This document shows positions 31,398 to 43,424 of a stretch of DNA of 64,000 bases, piece after piece. The position numbers and the translations under genes are program-made. Origin of the DNA: Beta vulgaris subsp. vulgaris. Lineage: Eukaryota > Streptophyta > Magnoliopsida > Caryophyllales > Amaranthaceae. Positions within the stretch are counted from its first letter, which is position 1. Each line of letters opens with the position of its first letter. The notes under the pieces were generated by a model. That model had not been told where the DNA came from, did no database searches, and saw only the letters and a list, made by a program, of their open reading frames with translations. Location: positions 12,705,779 to 12,769,778 of the forward strand of contig NC_079206.1 of the NCBI RefSeq assembly GCF_026745355.1, in the 5' to 3' direction.

Positions 31398-31630
31398 TGA
31401 TAGAGTATAAATCTATTCCTGGGGTCTCAACCATCAGCTTAAGCTTTTGGTTGAGTTGGTCCCTTGACATGGTATCAAGAGCCAGCGTGACAAAAAGGTC
31501 ACGGGAGACCTGTGTTGCATCCACACTTCAAGCCCAAAGGGCTCTTGCGTGAGGGGGCATGATAGAGTATAAATCTATTCCTGGGTCTCAACCATCAGCT
31601 TAAACTTTTGGTTGAGTTGGTCTCTTGACA
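31398..31630 (+). mobile_element. TRIM (terminal-repeat retrotransposon in miniature, 233 bp)
   Basis: Direct repeats at 31398-31469 (72 bp) and 31560-31630 (71 bp) begin TGATAGAG and end TTGACA. The 5-bp target duplication CAATT lies on both sides (31393-31397 and 31631-31635). Directly after the first repeat comes tggtatcaagagcc, the initiator-Met tRNA primer-binding site with one extra base. Directly before the second is the polypurine tract gagggggca. There is no coding sequence. It must borrow enzymes from other LTR elements. Confidence 0.88.
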
Positions 31631-31635
31631 CAATT

Positions 31636-32754
31636 AGCCTTCTAATGTACACTGGGATAGTTTGAGATTTTATTTCAAGAGAAGAACATATATCAAAATA
31701 ACTTCTTTATACAAAATATCAAAGGGGTTTTAAAGTGATGAGCAGTCGATTAAAGGGAAATTATATAATGTCCAGATATTGTGCTCCTACTTTAAGATTT
31801 ACCAATCAACATACAAATTATAACTCATAAAATGATTTTTAAATTGAATTTTCGGATAAGTAAGAAGTTCATAAGCACATATGGATGTTGTTTATGAAGA
31901 TAAACAATAGCGACATAAAAAATTATAAATTGAGGCTAGTCATTGAAGATTTGAAGGTACCAAAATGAAGTTCATCAAATGAACTACAAACTGAATTTTG
32001 TGGATAAGTGGTATGTCTACATCTATTTTCTTTTGAACGGGTGATATGTCTACATGTACAACTGAAGCAATTTTTATAAAGACAAATATATTGTTTAAAG
32101 ATAAAGTATTATATTAGATTTTCTAACAAACTTCCTATTCATATTCAAAATGTGTAATTGGACTTGCACAAATTATTAGAATAGGCGGTCTAATTTTAAC
32201 ATAAAATTAGACGAATTCAATATTGAATTTCCCTAACAAGCACATTCCATTTCACTCTAACCCACCACTATTCTACTCATCCCTTCTCTTCTCCTTCTTT
32301 TGTTTTCTTGATTCTCGAACTACAACAAACAATTTCAAAAAATAACTCGTTAGTCTTAGAGAATGGATTAAACTAGTCACTAAATGGATTAAACTAGTCA
32401 CTAAATGGGTTAAAGAATATCATTACTGAATAGATTAATTGGTTATGAAATAAATTAAGTTACTCCATAAATAGATTAAATTGGTCACAATATTTAAGAA
32501 AGGTGGCATGTTCTTTTCTTAATATAAGGTTTAGCCCGAGCCTAATTTTAAATTAAAAATAGGCGATCTCTCACCAGATCAATTGTTAAACTTGTAAGTA
32601 ATTTTATTTGTGAATAACATAATACTTTTTGAGGGGTTGAATTTAAGAAGAACGCAAAGCTCATAAAGCACGGCGATATAATTTGTAGCATTTCAGTGAG
32701 ATTATTGCAAATATAGAATTTTCTATGTCATTATTGTCATAGTTTTTCTTAACA
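31636..32754. other. AT-rich intergenic sequence
   Basis: No gene. Positions 32185-32230 and 32525-32580 carry related blocks in opposite sense (aggcggtctaatttt and aaaaataggcgatctc), perhaps the ends of an old MITE of about 390 bp. Confidence 0.35.
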
Positions 32755-35700
32755 CTAGTTTTTAGGCCCGGACCATTTCCCGGATACTTATATTTTTCAT
32801 TTATTAATAAGTTAATTTTAAAATAATTACACCATATATCATTTAGTGTAGCGGTAAATGTATCTTAGTACTTATTAATAGGCCATGGGGTCGATTGAAG
32901 ATATCTGTAACAGCCCGTATTTTTAAGCATGTTTTAAATTAAGTAAATTGTGTTTATTAATTTAACTAAACTTTATATCAATAAGAGATCATTTGAGAAT
33001 TTGATTATTATATTCTAAATTGTGTTGTGGAAATTTTTGGGAGTAAAAATGTTTTGGAGATTGATAATTAAATTTCAGATTCTCTTTTAAAGGAAAGAAA
33101 AGAAATTACTTTTAGGTGGCATATGTGGGAAATGCCACATACTTGTTATGTGTCAAACCCTCATGCTTCTCCATCAAAGAAATGAAACTCAAACCCTTTA
33201 AACTCTCTCTCTCTCTCTCGTGTTCTCTGTCTCTCAAAACCCCAAAAAACAAAAAAAAAATTGAAAACCCCACATCCTTAATCTCTCTCGTCCCTTGCTT
33301 TCTGCCTCGCCGGAATTGTGCCTCTCCTCGCCGGCGTTCTTGAAGCTCGTCGGAGCCGCACTCTATTTTTCCCTTCGTGTTTTCTCTCTCCTCCGTTAAT
33401 TGTTGCGGTCGTCGGTGCTCGGTCAACATTCCGGCACCGTCGCTGCTGCTGTATGATTTGTGTCGTTCGGTGGTTGTTTTCTCTCTCCTCTATTATTTGT
33501 TGCGGTCGTCGGTGCTCGGTGGAATTGCACCGCCACTGCTACTGTTTCCGGTGCTCTTCGCCGGCGACTGCCCCTGTTGTTCCGCGTGGTGCGACTGCTG
33601 TTACAGCAGTGTTGATGCTGCTATTGTTGCCTGTTTTCTCTACCTCTTGATAATTCTTGAGTTGCATGGTATGATACTCCTTCTTAGCTATATCATTTTA
33701 GATTATAAACTGATTTAAATCAGATTTCTAAGATGTTGTTGAGATTAAAGATTGGAAGTTATATCATCCTTTATTTGTATCTCTTCTAATTATGAACAAG
33801 TGTGAGTATGTTGAGTTTATAATCTAGTCTCGTTAATTTCAGATTTTGAAAACAACAATTTGAATATCAGTTGGCAAAATTAGTTTTGTCAAATAAATTT
33901 AACTCCTAATCTTGTTACGAAAATCAGATATGATAAAAGTTTGTTCAACTTAAAGATTAAATCTTTCCTATTTATTTAATGGGTTGAATTGAGGCTTATA
34001 ATTTGTATTTATATTTCTTAATTTGGTTTATGAAATCAAATTTCAATAAGCCATGTTGTTTGATAGTATCCTCCATCTGTGAATTAGAGTGACGTTAATT
34101 GGAGTTAGAGATTGATATAGTGAAGTGGATTAGTAGAATGGTTTGTAAATAAGGAGTTGGGGGTCGTTCATGAGAGAGGTTAGAATGTATGAGAAAGTTA
34201 ATTTCTTTATCTAATTGGTAGTAAGGATGTTAATTGTTGTTCATATTGTTGTGAGGTGATTGTTGGAGATTGATAAAGAATTTGGAAATGTTGGAATCTT
34301 GAAGATTATTATGAATTGAGCATTCTTTGGGGGAAATGAAAGAGGTACACACATGTTCTTCCACTTTTCAATATATTATTGATATTTCGATTGACCATAT
34401 AAACTATATAAGCTGATCTTGATATGGTTTCATAAGTTAAACTTATGTTGTATTTAAAATATGATTTGTGTACTATATGGTTTCTGAAATACATGTTTTT
34501 GAGTTTTAAGACAAAGGTAGAACTAAATCGCATGTTAAGTTCTATTGGCTATAAGTTATGTTGTTTTGAGACTCAATAGTATAAATTTGTTTGATGAATC
34601 ATGTTTTGTGATATGAATAAGTCATGTACATTTGGTTCTAAATGAGAATTTCACTATATTTTCAATAGTTATAAGTTTGATTCTATGAGTTCAATGAGTT
34701 ATATATTAGGGGAATGGATAAGGTTATGAAGCTCAATTATGATTTCAGAAAAGAGTTCGTATATATATGGTTATAAATGTATAAACTTTATAAGAGCATA
34801 ATACCTGTAAGTTGTTGAGAATCTCGGTATCACATTTTGGTAACAGTAGTTCTGGTTCAAGTTTCGTGAATGAATTCTTAAGAAATCAATTGTGATGTTG
34901 GATTACCCTTTTCGAAATACATGCATTAGAGGTTGGAAGATATGGGTTTGGAGTTATGGTTGTAATTTCAGAGTACGCTATAACATGAGTTCTGGAGGAC
35001 CATTATTTGAGTACGGAATATACATATAGTAAACTATGAACTAGAATAGTATGAACTATTATTATAAGGAGAATAAGTTCAGATTAAAAGGTTACATTAT
35101 GTCATAGAAGGATAGCAACAAGGACTATTAGAGGAGTTTGAGTTTTGCAATATTGAAAAGTTATGTCAAAGTAGTTGTGAGACATATTAGTAGATCGAAG
35201 AATTATGTTTGAGAATGTTAGTTATTATTTGAAAAGTGGAGTTGGGTGATTGTGTAAGTTTTGGAGTGCCAACGTCAATTAATGGGTGAGTTGTCGATAT
35301 AAAAAAATTATATGGTTCTTAAAGGTCAGACGACTATAAAAGTATATATTGGAAGGTATATATATGTATATAGGAAATAAGAAACACTCAAAGTTGTAAC
35401 ATAGAGTTAAATAAATGGGTTTTGTAATAGTGATATCGATATAAAAAGGGCTGGAGTGGTGGTTTTGGGAAGTATCAGACACTAAATTTGAGTTATGTGG
35501 ACTAAGTCGAGGGAAGGTGATAACTGAGTTTGGAAAACTTCTATTATGGATGTCAATGAGGAGTGTAAAAGAGCTTAGGAGTCTTATTTTCTAATTGGAG
35601 AAGTAAAAATAGGAAGTGGGAAGGTGGCAAGAGTATAAAATGTTATGTATAAAAGTCAAGTTAGATATCTAATTATTTGAAAGTGAATTTTGGAAGTTCA

Positions 35701-38610
35701 ACATTAATCTAAGGGTTAATAGAGTGGTTACGATAGCTTTGTGAGTCCAAGAAGTGTTATAACCAAAATAAGTATTTGAGACGAAGTATTAAATACTGAG
35801 GGGTAAGATCTGAAATGTGAAGGTCATACTAGAGAAATAAAGGATCAAGATATGGGTGGTGGTTTAAAAGAATATGAAACAGAGGAGTGTAACTTTCAGT
35901 ATTTAAGTTATGGAAGGTCATATGTGGAATTGGATTAAGTAAGATTATATAAATGGATATTGGGAAAGAAAAAAATATAAATCTAGATAATAGAGAGCAG
36001 GGTAATTAAGGTTATATAATGACAATACTAAGCGTATGGTGTTAAGGCTAATATGAGCTTTCGGTACGAATACATGGGGACGTATGGTTGTGAACTATAA
36101 ATTTGAGAAGGATAAGGACAACAAGTGGAGTATTGGGAAATATGGAGTGAGATATTTTGACTTGCTATGGTAATTGTAGGTGATTTATGATAATGTAATA
36201 AGGATATATACCGGCAATGAAAGTTCATGAATTGGGAATAAGAAAACCTTAAAGGGGAAAATTCATATCATGAGAATTTTGGAATGATATAGTTTAGATG
36301 CTATTAGTTAAAGACGAAAGTTCAGATACAAAGAGAAACTATTATGATGAAGGAAATTGCCAAATCATGTTAGAGGATACCTTATAGTCTACAAGTAAAC
36401 ATTACAGGTTAATCGCACGAGCTTAGAATTGAGTCTCCATAATAGTTATCTTATAAGTCTTTTTGAAACATGTTTTATATTTTGGCTATGTTATGGGTTC
36501 AACTGCTGAGAGGCATTTGATTTCGAACACGTTTTATGTATATTACTTCCTTTAAAAGAATATTTGAGGTAAGTGAGGTTATTTGAGATTCGAGTTGTGT
36601 TATAATAAGATTATTGAGGTTCAGGTGTTTTGGATATGTTAGTTACTTTTCAACTTTGTTTTGTTTTACATTAAGTTACGGACGGAAGTTTAAGTCGTTG
36701 ATACACTTTGTAATTGAGTATGCGATACGAATTAAGAATAAGAGTAAAAGTTTGAAAGATATAAGATTGTGTTATTCAGGAAATAAGCATTATGATTTAG
36801 TTCTTGTTCTATGGGAAGTAAACAACATTTATGGAGCGAGATGCTCAATATGTGTTATGGAGCGGGTATTGTTCCTTTGTGTAGTCATGATCCAAGGTTA
36901 TTGAGGTTAAGTTTTGAAAATTCCTAATTCGAAGTACCGAGCATGAAGTTATGTTCGTTTTAAGTTCAGTATTTTTGTTGTAATTATTTATTTTGACAAA
37001 AGTTCCAAATGTTCAAGTTAACTCAACTCTTTTGGTAAAGTTAAATGAGCACACTAAGTGCCTACACGACTTTTACAAGCAGTAAGGAATTGATTATTTT
37101 CTTATATCTTTACACGTATCTAATATGTGAGATTATTGACGTAAAACAAAAGATTTCAAAAGAAGATCCAAGTCTTGCAATGATTAGCAACACCATAGTA
37201 GTGGTGATTATTTTCCTCTTCATGGATAAATATGTGTTCTTTGAAGCACGTGTGGTATTGATAAACTGTGCATTTAAACTATTTGTGTAAATAAACTATG
37301 GATACAAGTGGGTAAAGGCCGATACCAAATAAGGTACGGTATGAACAACAACCCTTGGAGGATGGGTGATCTCCTTTCGAACCCTCGCTGGGTGGGTGAA
37401 GTCCAGCAGATAATAAAAATGGGACATGTCCTGGTTAAGGCTTGCAAGCATAAATATTTAAACGGTGGGGTGACGACCTCCATTAGCTTAGAGACTGTCG
37501 GCTCCTTGAGTAAGGAACCCCTCCATTAGCATGAATTTCTGGTTGGACAGTGTGTGTACTCAGTTTTTCTGATTTTGTTCTTGGAACCTGTCCTGGTGGG
37601 GGCAGAGTTCATTGTTAGTGATCTTGCAGGTTCGTGCGTGGAAAGCTCGGAATGGAGTAAAAGGAAGAATTTAGGTATCAAGGTTATAGTGAGATGTAAT
37701 GGTTCAGAGTTTGTATTGGGGTTATATAACCTTATTTGTGATGAAATTATTGTATTGCTTTAGAAGTCGAGCAAGGTATTATTGTAATATGTTATTGGTT
37801 ATTGAGGATGTGTTGTGGGCCCATAACCCACAGGTCCAGGATCGTGTATTGAAGGTTTTATTCCGCTGCGAATAAATAATTAATTCGAGGCTATTAAGTG
37901 TTAATTGAGTCTTATGAATGTTAAGTATGATTAGCTAACAGCTCGGAAATGCGGGCTGTTACAATATCATTATATGTTTTCCAAAACATATGATAATCAA
38001 TCTATTGTTGATTCATTGCATACGCAATAACATTCTAGTGCAAGAGGAAAGGTTTTACATGGCACATAAGAGCACACCTGAAATAAATTATATACAAAAT
38101 CAAGGAATTTGTGTTATAATTAATAATTTCGCTAACCTTCTTTATTGGAGTTACCCTTTAACCTTTAAACTCCATCTCCTGATTCATATTCTCGAACAAC
38201 AACATTAAGACTTGATTTGCATCAAGAATAATTTGAAAAACTACCCCATTAGTTACGAAGTAGAGGAGTCTCACAATTCATGGTGAATTTCGAAAGGGGA
38301 GATGGAGCAAGGGGATGACTACAAAACAGAAATCAAATAAGAAAAATAAACTTTATAGCTGGAATTAAGTAGCAATTTATTATTACTAATAATCACTAAA
38401 AGATGTTACATGGGATGGTGAGTCTTTGAAAATCCTTACATGAGGTCATGGGTTCAAGTCCAAGCTTTAACATATATATTTTTTAAAATAATGATCACCT
38501 AACTTATTGTTGATCAAGAAACACTTGGCAAAATTCTAGTGGCAGAAGGAGGGTGCCATGTGGCGCATAGACGTTGTTATGCACACCTTTTAATATATTT
38601 TTTGTATAGA
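32755..38610 (-). mobile_element. Helitron of the 759-bp family, split by a solo LTR
   Basis: On the minus strand the 5' end reads TCTATACAAAAAATATATTA (from 38610) and continues with an aaaaggtgtgc block and gccacatggcaccctcc. The 3' end at 32755-32790 reads ccgggaaatggtccgggc, then ctaaaaaCTAG and T. Removing the 5058-bp insertion and its 5-bp duplication leaves about 793 bp, close to the 759-bp copies elsewhere in the window. Confidence 0.72.
32906..37963 (+). mobile_element. Very long solo LTR (5058 bp), Ty3/gypsy chromovirus type
   Basis: It starts TGTAACAGCCCG and ends CGGGCTGTTACA, with target duplication ATATC (32901-32905 and 37964-37968). TGTAACAGCCC-type ends are typical of plant Tekay-like gypsy LTRs. 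The starting sequence is not repeated near the right end, so there is one LTR and no internal pol. This makes it a solo LTR left by recombination. The region 33110-33660 looks like a transcribed leader (CT-rich, no TATA identified), and 37300-37540 is GC-richer. The stretch 34000-36400 has very few C on the plus strand. Small open frames are not accepted as genes. A 12-bp-TIR DNA element is the less likely alternative. Confidence 0.65.
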
Positions 38611-38682
38611 TTATTACTCATATAGAAATGGGTAGTTTGGATGTCGTCGATCTAATTTGATTAGTTGTATGAGAGTTAATAA

Positions 38683-39441
38683 GGGGGCGTTTGGTTGTCA
38701 TGGGGTAAAGGGAATGGAATCAAGAAAGGGGTAGAGAGTGAAAGGAAAGCAAAACCCTTAGATGTTAAGTGTTGTTTGGTTGGTACAAATTCTTTTTCTT
38801 CCTCCTACCACTCTTCCACCATAGCACCACCAGTTCTTCCTCCCTTATAGTGCCGCCGCCACCCTCTCCCCACCCAGTAGCGTCGGCTGCCGCCGCACCT
38901 CCCCCTCCTCTTCCCGCCGCCCACCACCCTCTCCTCTGCGTCGCCTCCTCTCGCTCCCCCTCCACTATGTCGCGTCATCATCGCCATCTCTTTAGATTTT
39001 GGTGGTTGGGTTAGGGTTGCGGTGGTTGGGTGGTCAGATGGTGGTGGTTGGGTTAGGGTTTTCGGCGGGTGGGTTAGGGTTGTTAGATAGTGGTGGTTGG
39101 GTTAGGGTTTCGGTGGTTGGGTTAGGGTTGCCGGCAGGTGGGTGGTCAAGGAAGTGGTTGGATGGTGGCGGTTGGGTGGTGGCCGGTTAATGGTGGTAAT
39201 GATTGGGTTAGGTTGTGATGGTTTGGTGGTGGTGGTTGGATGGTCAAGGAGGTGGTATATGGTGAGTCAAAGAAAGGGAATGTGAAACCTTGAGGGTGTG
39301 GGTGCGGTAATCAAATTAGAGGGATTTGGGGGTAAGGAGGGGAAAGGGGGGAAAAGAAACCCCCAAAACAAACAACATAAAAGGGAATCAAGAGGTTCTA
39401 TTCCCTTTCTCTTTCCAGTTTCCTCCAAACCAAACGCCCCC
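38683..39441. mobile_element. Harbinger/Tourist-like element (759 bp)
   Basis: The ends gggggcgtttggttg and accaaacgccccc are inverted repeats, flanked by TAA on both sides (38680-38682 and 39442-39444). GGGGGCGTTTGG-type ends with a TAA duplication are typical of PIF/Harbinger MITEs. The interior has a GC-rich part (38850-38990, gccgccgccaccctctcc) and a minisatellite of ggtggttgggttaggg units (38998-39240). Neither is a credible gene. Confidence 0.7.
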
Positions 39442-39444
39442 TAA

Positions 39445-39590
39445 ATATTAAATGAGGGTGTCAAAAACTCATATGAAAAGGTGGAGGGAGAAAAAATTAA
39501 TGTTCAAAAATGAAAACAAGAAAAATGAGAACAACATTTTGAAATACTTAAAATAAAGTACAAGAACTATAAAATAAAACGGAGGGAGTA
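39445..39590. mobile_element. Stowaway MITE fragment (one end only)
   Basis: aaaacggagggagta at 39576-39590 is a Stowaway right end. The matching left end is missing, as if cut off at the neighbouring element. Confidence 0.35.
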
Positions 39591-39967
39591 TGTGTCTAAC
39601 ATACTAAAACATTTTTTAGCAATAATTACGATACTACACAAAACGTTGACCACCAACGTTTTTTCGTTTATTAAATTCCCTTTTTCAAACTATCCTTTAT
39701 TGAGTTATTGACTTATTTCAACATCGCTTAGGCTGTTATGCCTTTCTTGACTATTATTGTAGACATTCATAATTTTCTCTTCGTATTAATGTGAGTATAA
39801 AAAAATATTATTCTTTTGGTTATGGATATTTGTCAATCCACTTGCAAGAGTTCCTTTTTTTCTCCAGTTTTGAATATCTTAAACATTAATAAGATGGGAT
39901 AATACTTTCAATTTTTTGCCAATATTCATGATTCACATTATATCATAAAGAGTAATAATTCCAAAAA

Positions 39968-40147
39968 TGTCTTGACCTAGTGATTAACATTGAGGTGTTG
40001 TGAACGACTGATCACAGGTTCGAATCCCCCCGATTTTAATTAATAATAACGACTTTATATTACTGCTATCGAAACTTAAATTGAATATTGTCTATATATC
40101 TGTCCTTTGTATCTCTTTATACACATAATAATAATAATAATAATAAT

Positions 40148-40182
<35 letters not shown>

Positions 40183-40333
40183 CTATTGCTGTATTGTTCG
40201 ATCTGGTTCATTGTAGTTTCTTCGAAGACGAATATGATTTAGTCTTGTTTAATTGTATCTTGTTTTACTTTAATACCTATTGTAGATGCCGTTTGGCCTT
40301 CAATTAATGAAATTTCTCTTTTAAAAAAAAAAA
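39968..40333 (+). mobile_element. SINE-like retrocopy with A-tail
   Basis: A tRNA-like head has an RNA polymerase III B box ggttcgaatcc at 40017-40027 and a possible A box (tgacctagtgatta) upstream. It ends in ttaatgaaatttctctttt and an A-run. The segment gatgccgtttggccttcaat near the tail resembles the 3' end of the LINE-like copy at 3656-4279, so the two may share reverse transcription machinery. No target duplication was found. An AAT/ATA microsatellite (40125-40182) lies inside. Confidence 0.4.
40125..40182. repeat. (AAT)n microsatellite
   Basis: A nearly pure ATA/AAT run. The poly-Ile open frame across it is an artefact. Confidence 0.85.
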
Positions 40334-40959
40334 TTATTTTGTTGTTATTAAATAATAGAAAATTAAAAGTCACGTGTTATGAACATAAGATTGACGCAAA
40401 AATAAGAAATATATAAAATATGATAGCTCAAATTCATGACAACGAAACTACTAAGTTCGGATTACATTTCAAAATAAGCTAAGTGCGAGATACAAATTAT
40501 AAATTTAGATTCGGTATACCTCTTCGTACCGAATTCTAAATCTCTCTAGTTATTTGAAGTTGCACGCTACTTATTTTTTTCTTGCGCAAATCATAGTTGT
40601 TTGTATATCTTATATTATTTTATATGAAAAAAAAGAGTTAAGTCTGCCGACTTCTCAAGTGTAAAATATTTTTTTTAAGGGAAAGTGTGAAATATTGTAT
40701 AAGTGCTCTTATATATTAATGACTTGAGTTATATAATTATTTTTAGTAATGATTATTATTATTATGATTGTAATCATTTTTGTTGTTCTAATAATAATGA
40801 TAATAATAATTATTATTAATAATAAAAGTTATCTAAAAGTTGTAATAGAAATAAAATGATAATAATAGTAATACTATAAATAAGATCTTATAATATATTG
40901 TATAATAATGAATTACAAAGTAATAATAATAATAATAATATATTTTAGCAAAGATAAGA

Positions 40960-41062
40960 TCTTGTAAATCAAATCAAATTAGATTAAATCAGATCAGATC
41001 AGATCAGAACAGACCAGATCAGAAAAAATAAGTTCAGATCAAATAAAATCAGATCAGATAAG
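40960..41062. repeat. TCAGA/ATCAG repeat array
   Basis: atcagatcagatcagatcag-type repeats continue, after the solo LTR, as ttcagatcag at 42754-42765. This was one array cut by the LTR insertion. It lies beside a (TTCAG)n element and is probably related. Confidence 0.55.
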
Positions 41063-42748
41063 TGATAGAGGAAAAACTAGGTTGTCACTAGCTTCCTAAA
41101 ATCAAACAAACCTAACTAAATCACTAGACTAAGTAAAGTGATAAGTAAGGGTCGAATCCGCAGGGAATAGCAAGAAGAACACTAATGTTGCTAATTATTG
41201 CAAAGCTAAGACGAAGATTTAGCAAAAGGTTTGGTTTGTTAAACTAAGAACAAGATTAAGTAATCAACTAAGGTCTTAAGAAAATGCTAAATGATTAGAC
41301 AAGAAATTGATTGATAAAAACATTGGGAGAAGGGGATAAACACCATCCAATCATGATTTATTAGGAAGTAAGAAATGCGAAGTGTAGGGGGGAAGGATCA
41401 AATAACAAACCCTCACTCAATTCTCACTCTCATGAGCAATTAAGTAAGAAAATAACATAAACATCAACTCTAGTCTCCTCTCTCAACTTGACTAAAGCAC
41501 AAATCAACAAACATCCTAATTATAGAATGCAAGTAGATAATAGTTATGCTATTGATCGATTAAGAAACTCAAAGAACCCCTATCTTCTTATTCAAATACC
41601 AAAATCAATCATGTTTGGGTTTTCACCCCAACCCCCAACTAATTAACTACTCACTAATCATTATAGTCATCATAATAAAACTAATAGAAGGAGAAAATGA
41701 ATCAAACATGAACAACTAAACAATCAACACACCAACTAAATCAGGATTAAGATAAAATCTAAAATCTAAACATGGGTTAAACTAATTTTAGACAAAACTT
41801 AAATAAACAAAAAGATAAGAGTATAAGAAGTAGAGAGAAGAGGAGATATTGCTTAAACCATGAAGAAGAAATGAAGATCTTGCATAAAAACCACAATTTT
41901 TGTCATAATCCAAGCTACAAAACCATGGAAATCTACTTTCTCTCTCTAGAACTTCACTTTCTCTCACTAGATTAAGCTAATAACTCTCTAAAAATGATTT
42001 ACTGGAATTTAAGTTAAAATGTCATTAAGTGAAAAAAGTATTTATATCCCTACAAAAACGAGGCTAAAAACAGCTATTAGCATAAAAATTGTCGCAAAAA
42101 TAACAAGGAGCGCCCGCTCCTTGTAAAATAGGAGCGCCCGCTCCTAAAAAAATGAGGCGGCGGAGCGGGAGCTCTTTGGTAGCTCCTGGGTCGCTCCAAC
42201 GTTTCTGCCAACAAGGTGGCTGCCCAGCAGGTGAGGAGCGCCCGCTCCTCAATATAAAGGAGCGCCCGCTCCTTGCAAAAAGTGCTCCAAGGAGCACTTG
42301 CTCAATGGGAGTTCCTTGGTAGCTCCAAAGTCTCTGCCCTCTTCTGCCATCCTCAATGCATAAAGGAGCGCCCGCTCCTGTTTCCTTGAGAGCGCCCGCT
42401 CCTTTGCTCCTCATGCTAGGAGCTCCAGCTCCTTGGTAGCTCCCTCCTCGCGCCAACTTTTCTGATTTGTTCTGCCATGTACAAGGGCTTGGAGGAGCTC
42501 CCGCTCCTCTTTTACAAGGAGCGCCCGCTCCTTTTTCCTTTTGCACCTATCCTCAATTGCAACCACATTGAAACAGTAGTTAGTGGTCAAAGGGGAGGGG
42601 AAACAACCATGAAATTCCATCTACCTACCATGCATCGTTAGAGGATGAAAAATGATGAAATTAAAGGAAAAAGTGCATTTGGATTCAAAATTATCATGTA
42701 AATCTTGCCAAAATATTCATATGAGTGAGACTAAGTTCTCACTCATCA
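41063..42748 (+). mobile_element. Solo LTR (1686 bp)
   Basis: It starts TGATAGAGG and ends CACTCATCA, with target duplication ATAAG (41058-41062 and 42749-42753). It contains the motif gggtcgaatccgcagggaa near 41148, often seen in plant gypsy elements, and an array of short palindromes at 42106-42537. No second LTR or pol is present. Lineage is not assigned. Confidence 0.7.
42106..42537. repeat. Dispersed near-palindrome ggagcgcccgctcct
   Basis: The motif agcgcccgctcct occurs seven times exactly, plus variants (ggagctcccgctcct, ggagctccagctcct), spaced 20-60 bp apart inside the solo LTR. Each can form a short hairpin. The Gly-Ala-Pro open frame on the minus strand is produced by the repeat. 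Confidence 0.7.
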
Positions 42749-42793
42749 ATAAGTTCAGATCAGAAAATTTCAGGTGAATTAAACATAGCCTAA

Positions 42794-43011
42794 GGGCCTG
42801 TTCTCCCCAGCTTATTTTCAGTTCAGTTCAATTCAGTTCGGTTCAGTTCAATTCAGTTCAGATCAGTTCAGTTCAGATCAGTTCAGTTCAGATTAGTTTA
42901 GTTCAGCTCTTTTTTTTTTGACGGGCTCTTGACAATACTTTTACTCTCACATATCACTATTCATTTTAGTTTAGTTCAGTTCAGTTGTTTTATGCCGAAG
43001 AGAACATGACC
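42794..43011 (+). mobile_element. (TTCAG)n-array element, copy 4 (218 bp)
   Basis: It begins gggcctgttctccccagc, has TTCAG/ATCAG arrays, the shared spacer ctcttgacaatactttta and the end atgccgaagagaacatgacc. It is flanked by TAA on both sides. The family's ends, spacer and arrays are kept despite the short length. Confidence 0.72.
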
Positions 43012-43106
43012 TAAATGTCAACATAATTACTTTGACTAAGTGAGTTTTTTTCCTAAATAAATTTTTCCCAAGTGGTGAAACATTATTTTTAACTCCATTT
43101 TAACTA

Positions 43107-43330
43107 TTGCAATTCTCTTTTATGAAAGATACTTTAGAAGTTTTGTTTGAATTTTATAACTTAGAATATGGTAGTTTTTTTTTTTTCAACAATCGCAACA
43201 TTACGCCACCTCTGATTCAGAATCCTACATTCCCCACTGAAGATGGGATTATCTTGCATCCACGAGCAGTGGATTATGTAGAGTGTCTATACAATCTCTT
43301 AAGCTATATGGCAAGCAGGTCATATTAAGC
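43107..43330 (+). pseudogene. Unknown gene fragment left of the gypsy element
   Basis: The segment PPLIQNPTFPTEDGIILHPR followed by AVDYVECLYNLLSYM has the feel of real protein sequence, unlike its neighbours. It may be an exon fragment of a host gene later interrupted by the LTR element. No family is recognised and no splice structure could be assigned. Confidence 0.25.
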
Positions 43331-43424
43331 AGGCCATATTCAAGAAATTCAGTTACCTAAATTTGGTCCTTCAATCACTCGCATCTTCTTCGTTGATCAC
43401 TCATTTTTTTTGGTTCTTTAAGGC

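Noticed and set aside
33112..33718. Ser/Leu/Cys-rich frames at the start of the long solo LTR
   Set aside because: CT-rich leader-like sequence with overlapping frames on both strands; no domain. Better read as untranslated LTR sequence.
32906..37963. The 5-kb unit as a DNA transposon with 12-bp inverted ends
   Set aside because: A 5-bp duplication, a TG..CA frame and TGTAACAGCCC ends fit a gypsy LTR better; kept only as an alternative.
38769..39190. Pro/Ser- and Gly/Val-rich frames in the Harbinger-like element
   Set aside because: Low-complexity translations of GC-rich and ggttgg repeats on both strands.
42064..42546. 160-aa Gly-Ala-Pro-rich frame
   Set aside because: It is created by the repeated ggagcgcccgctcct motif within a solo LTR.
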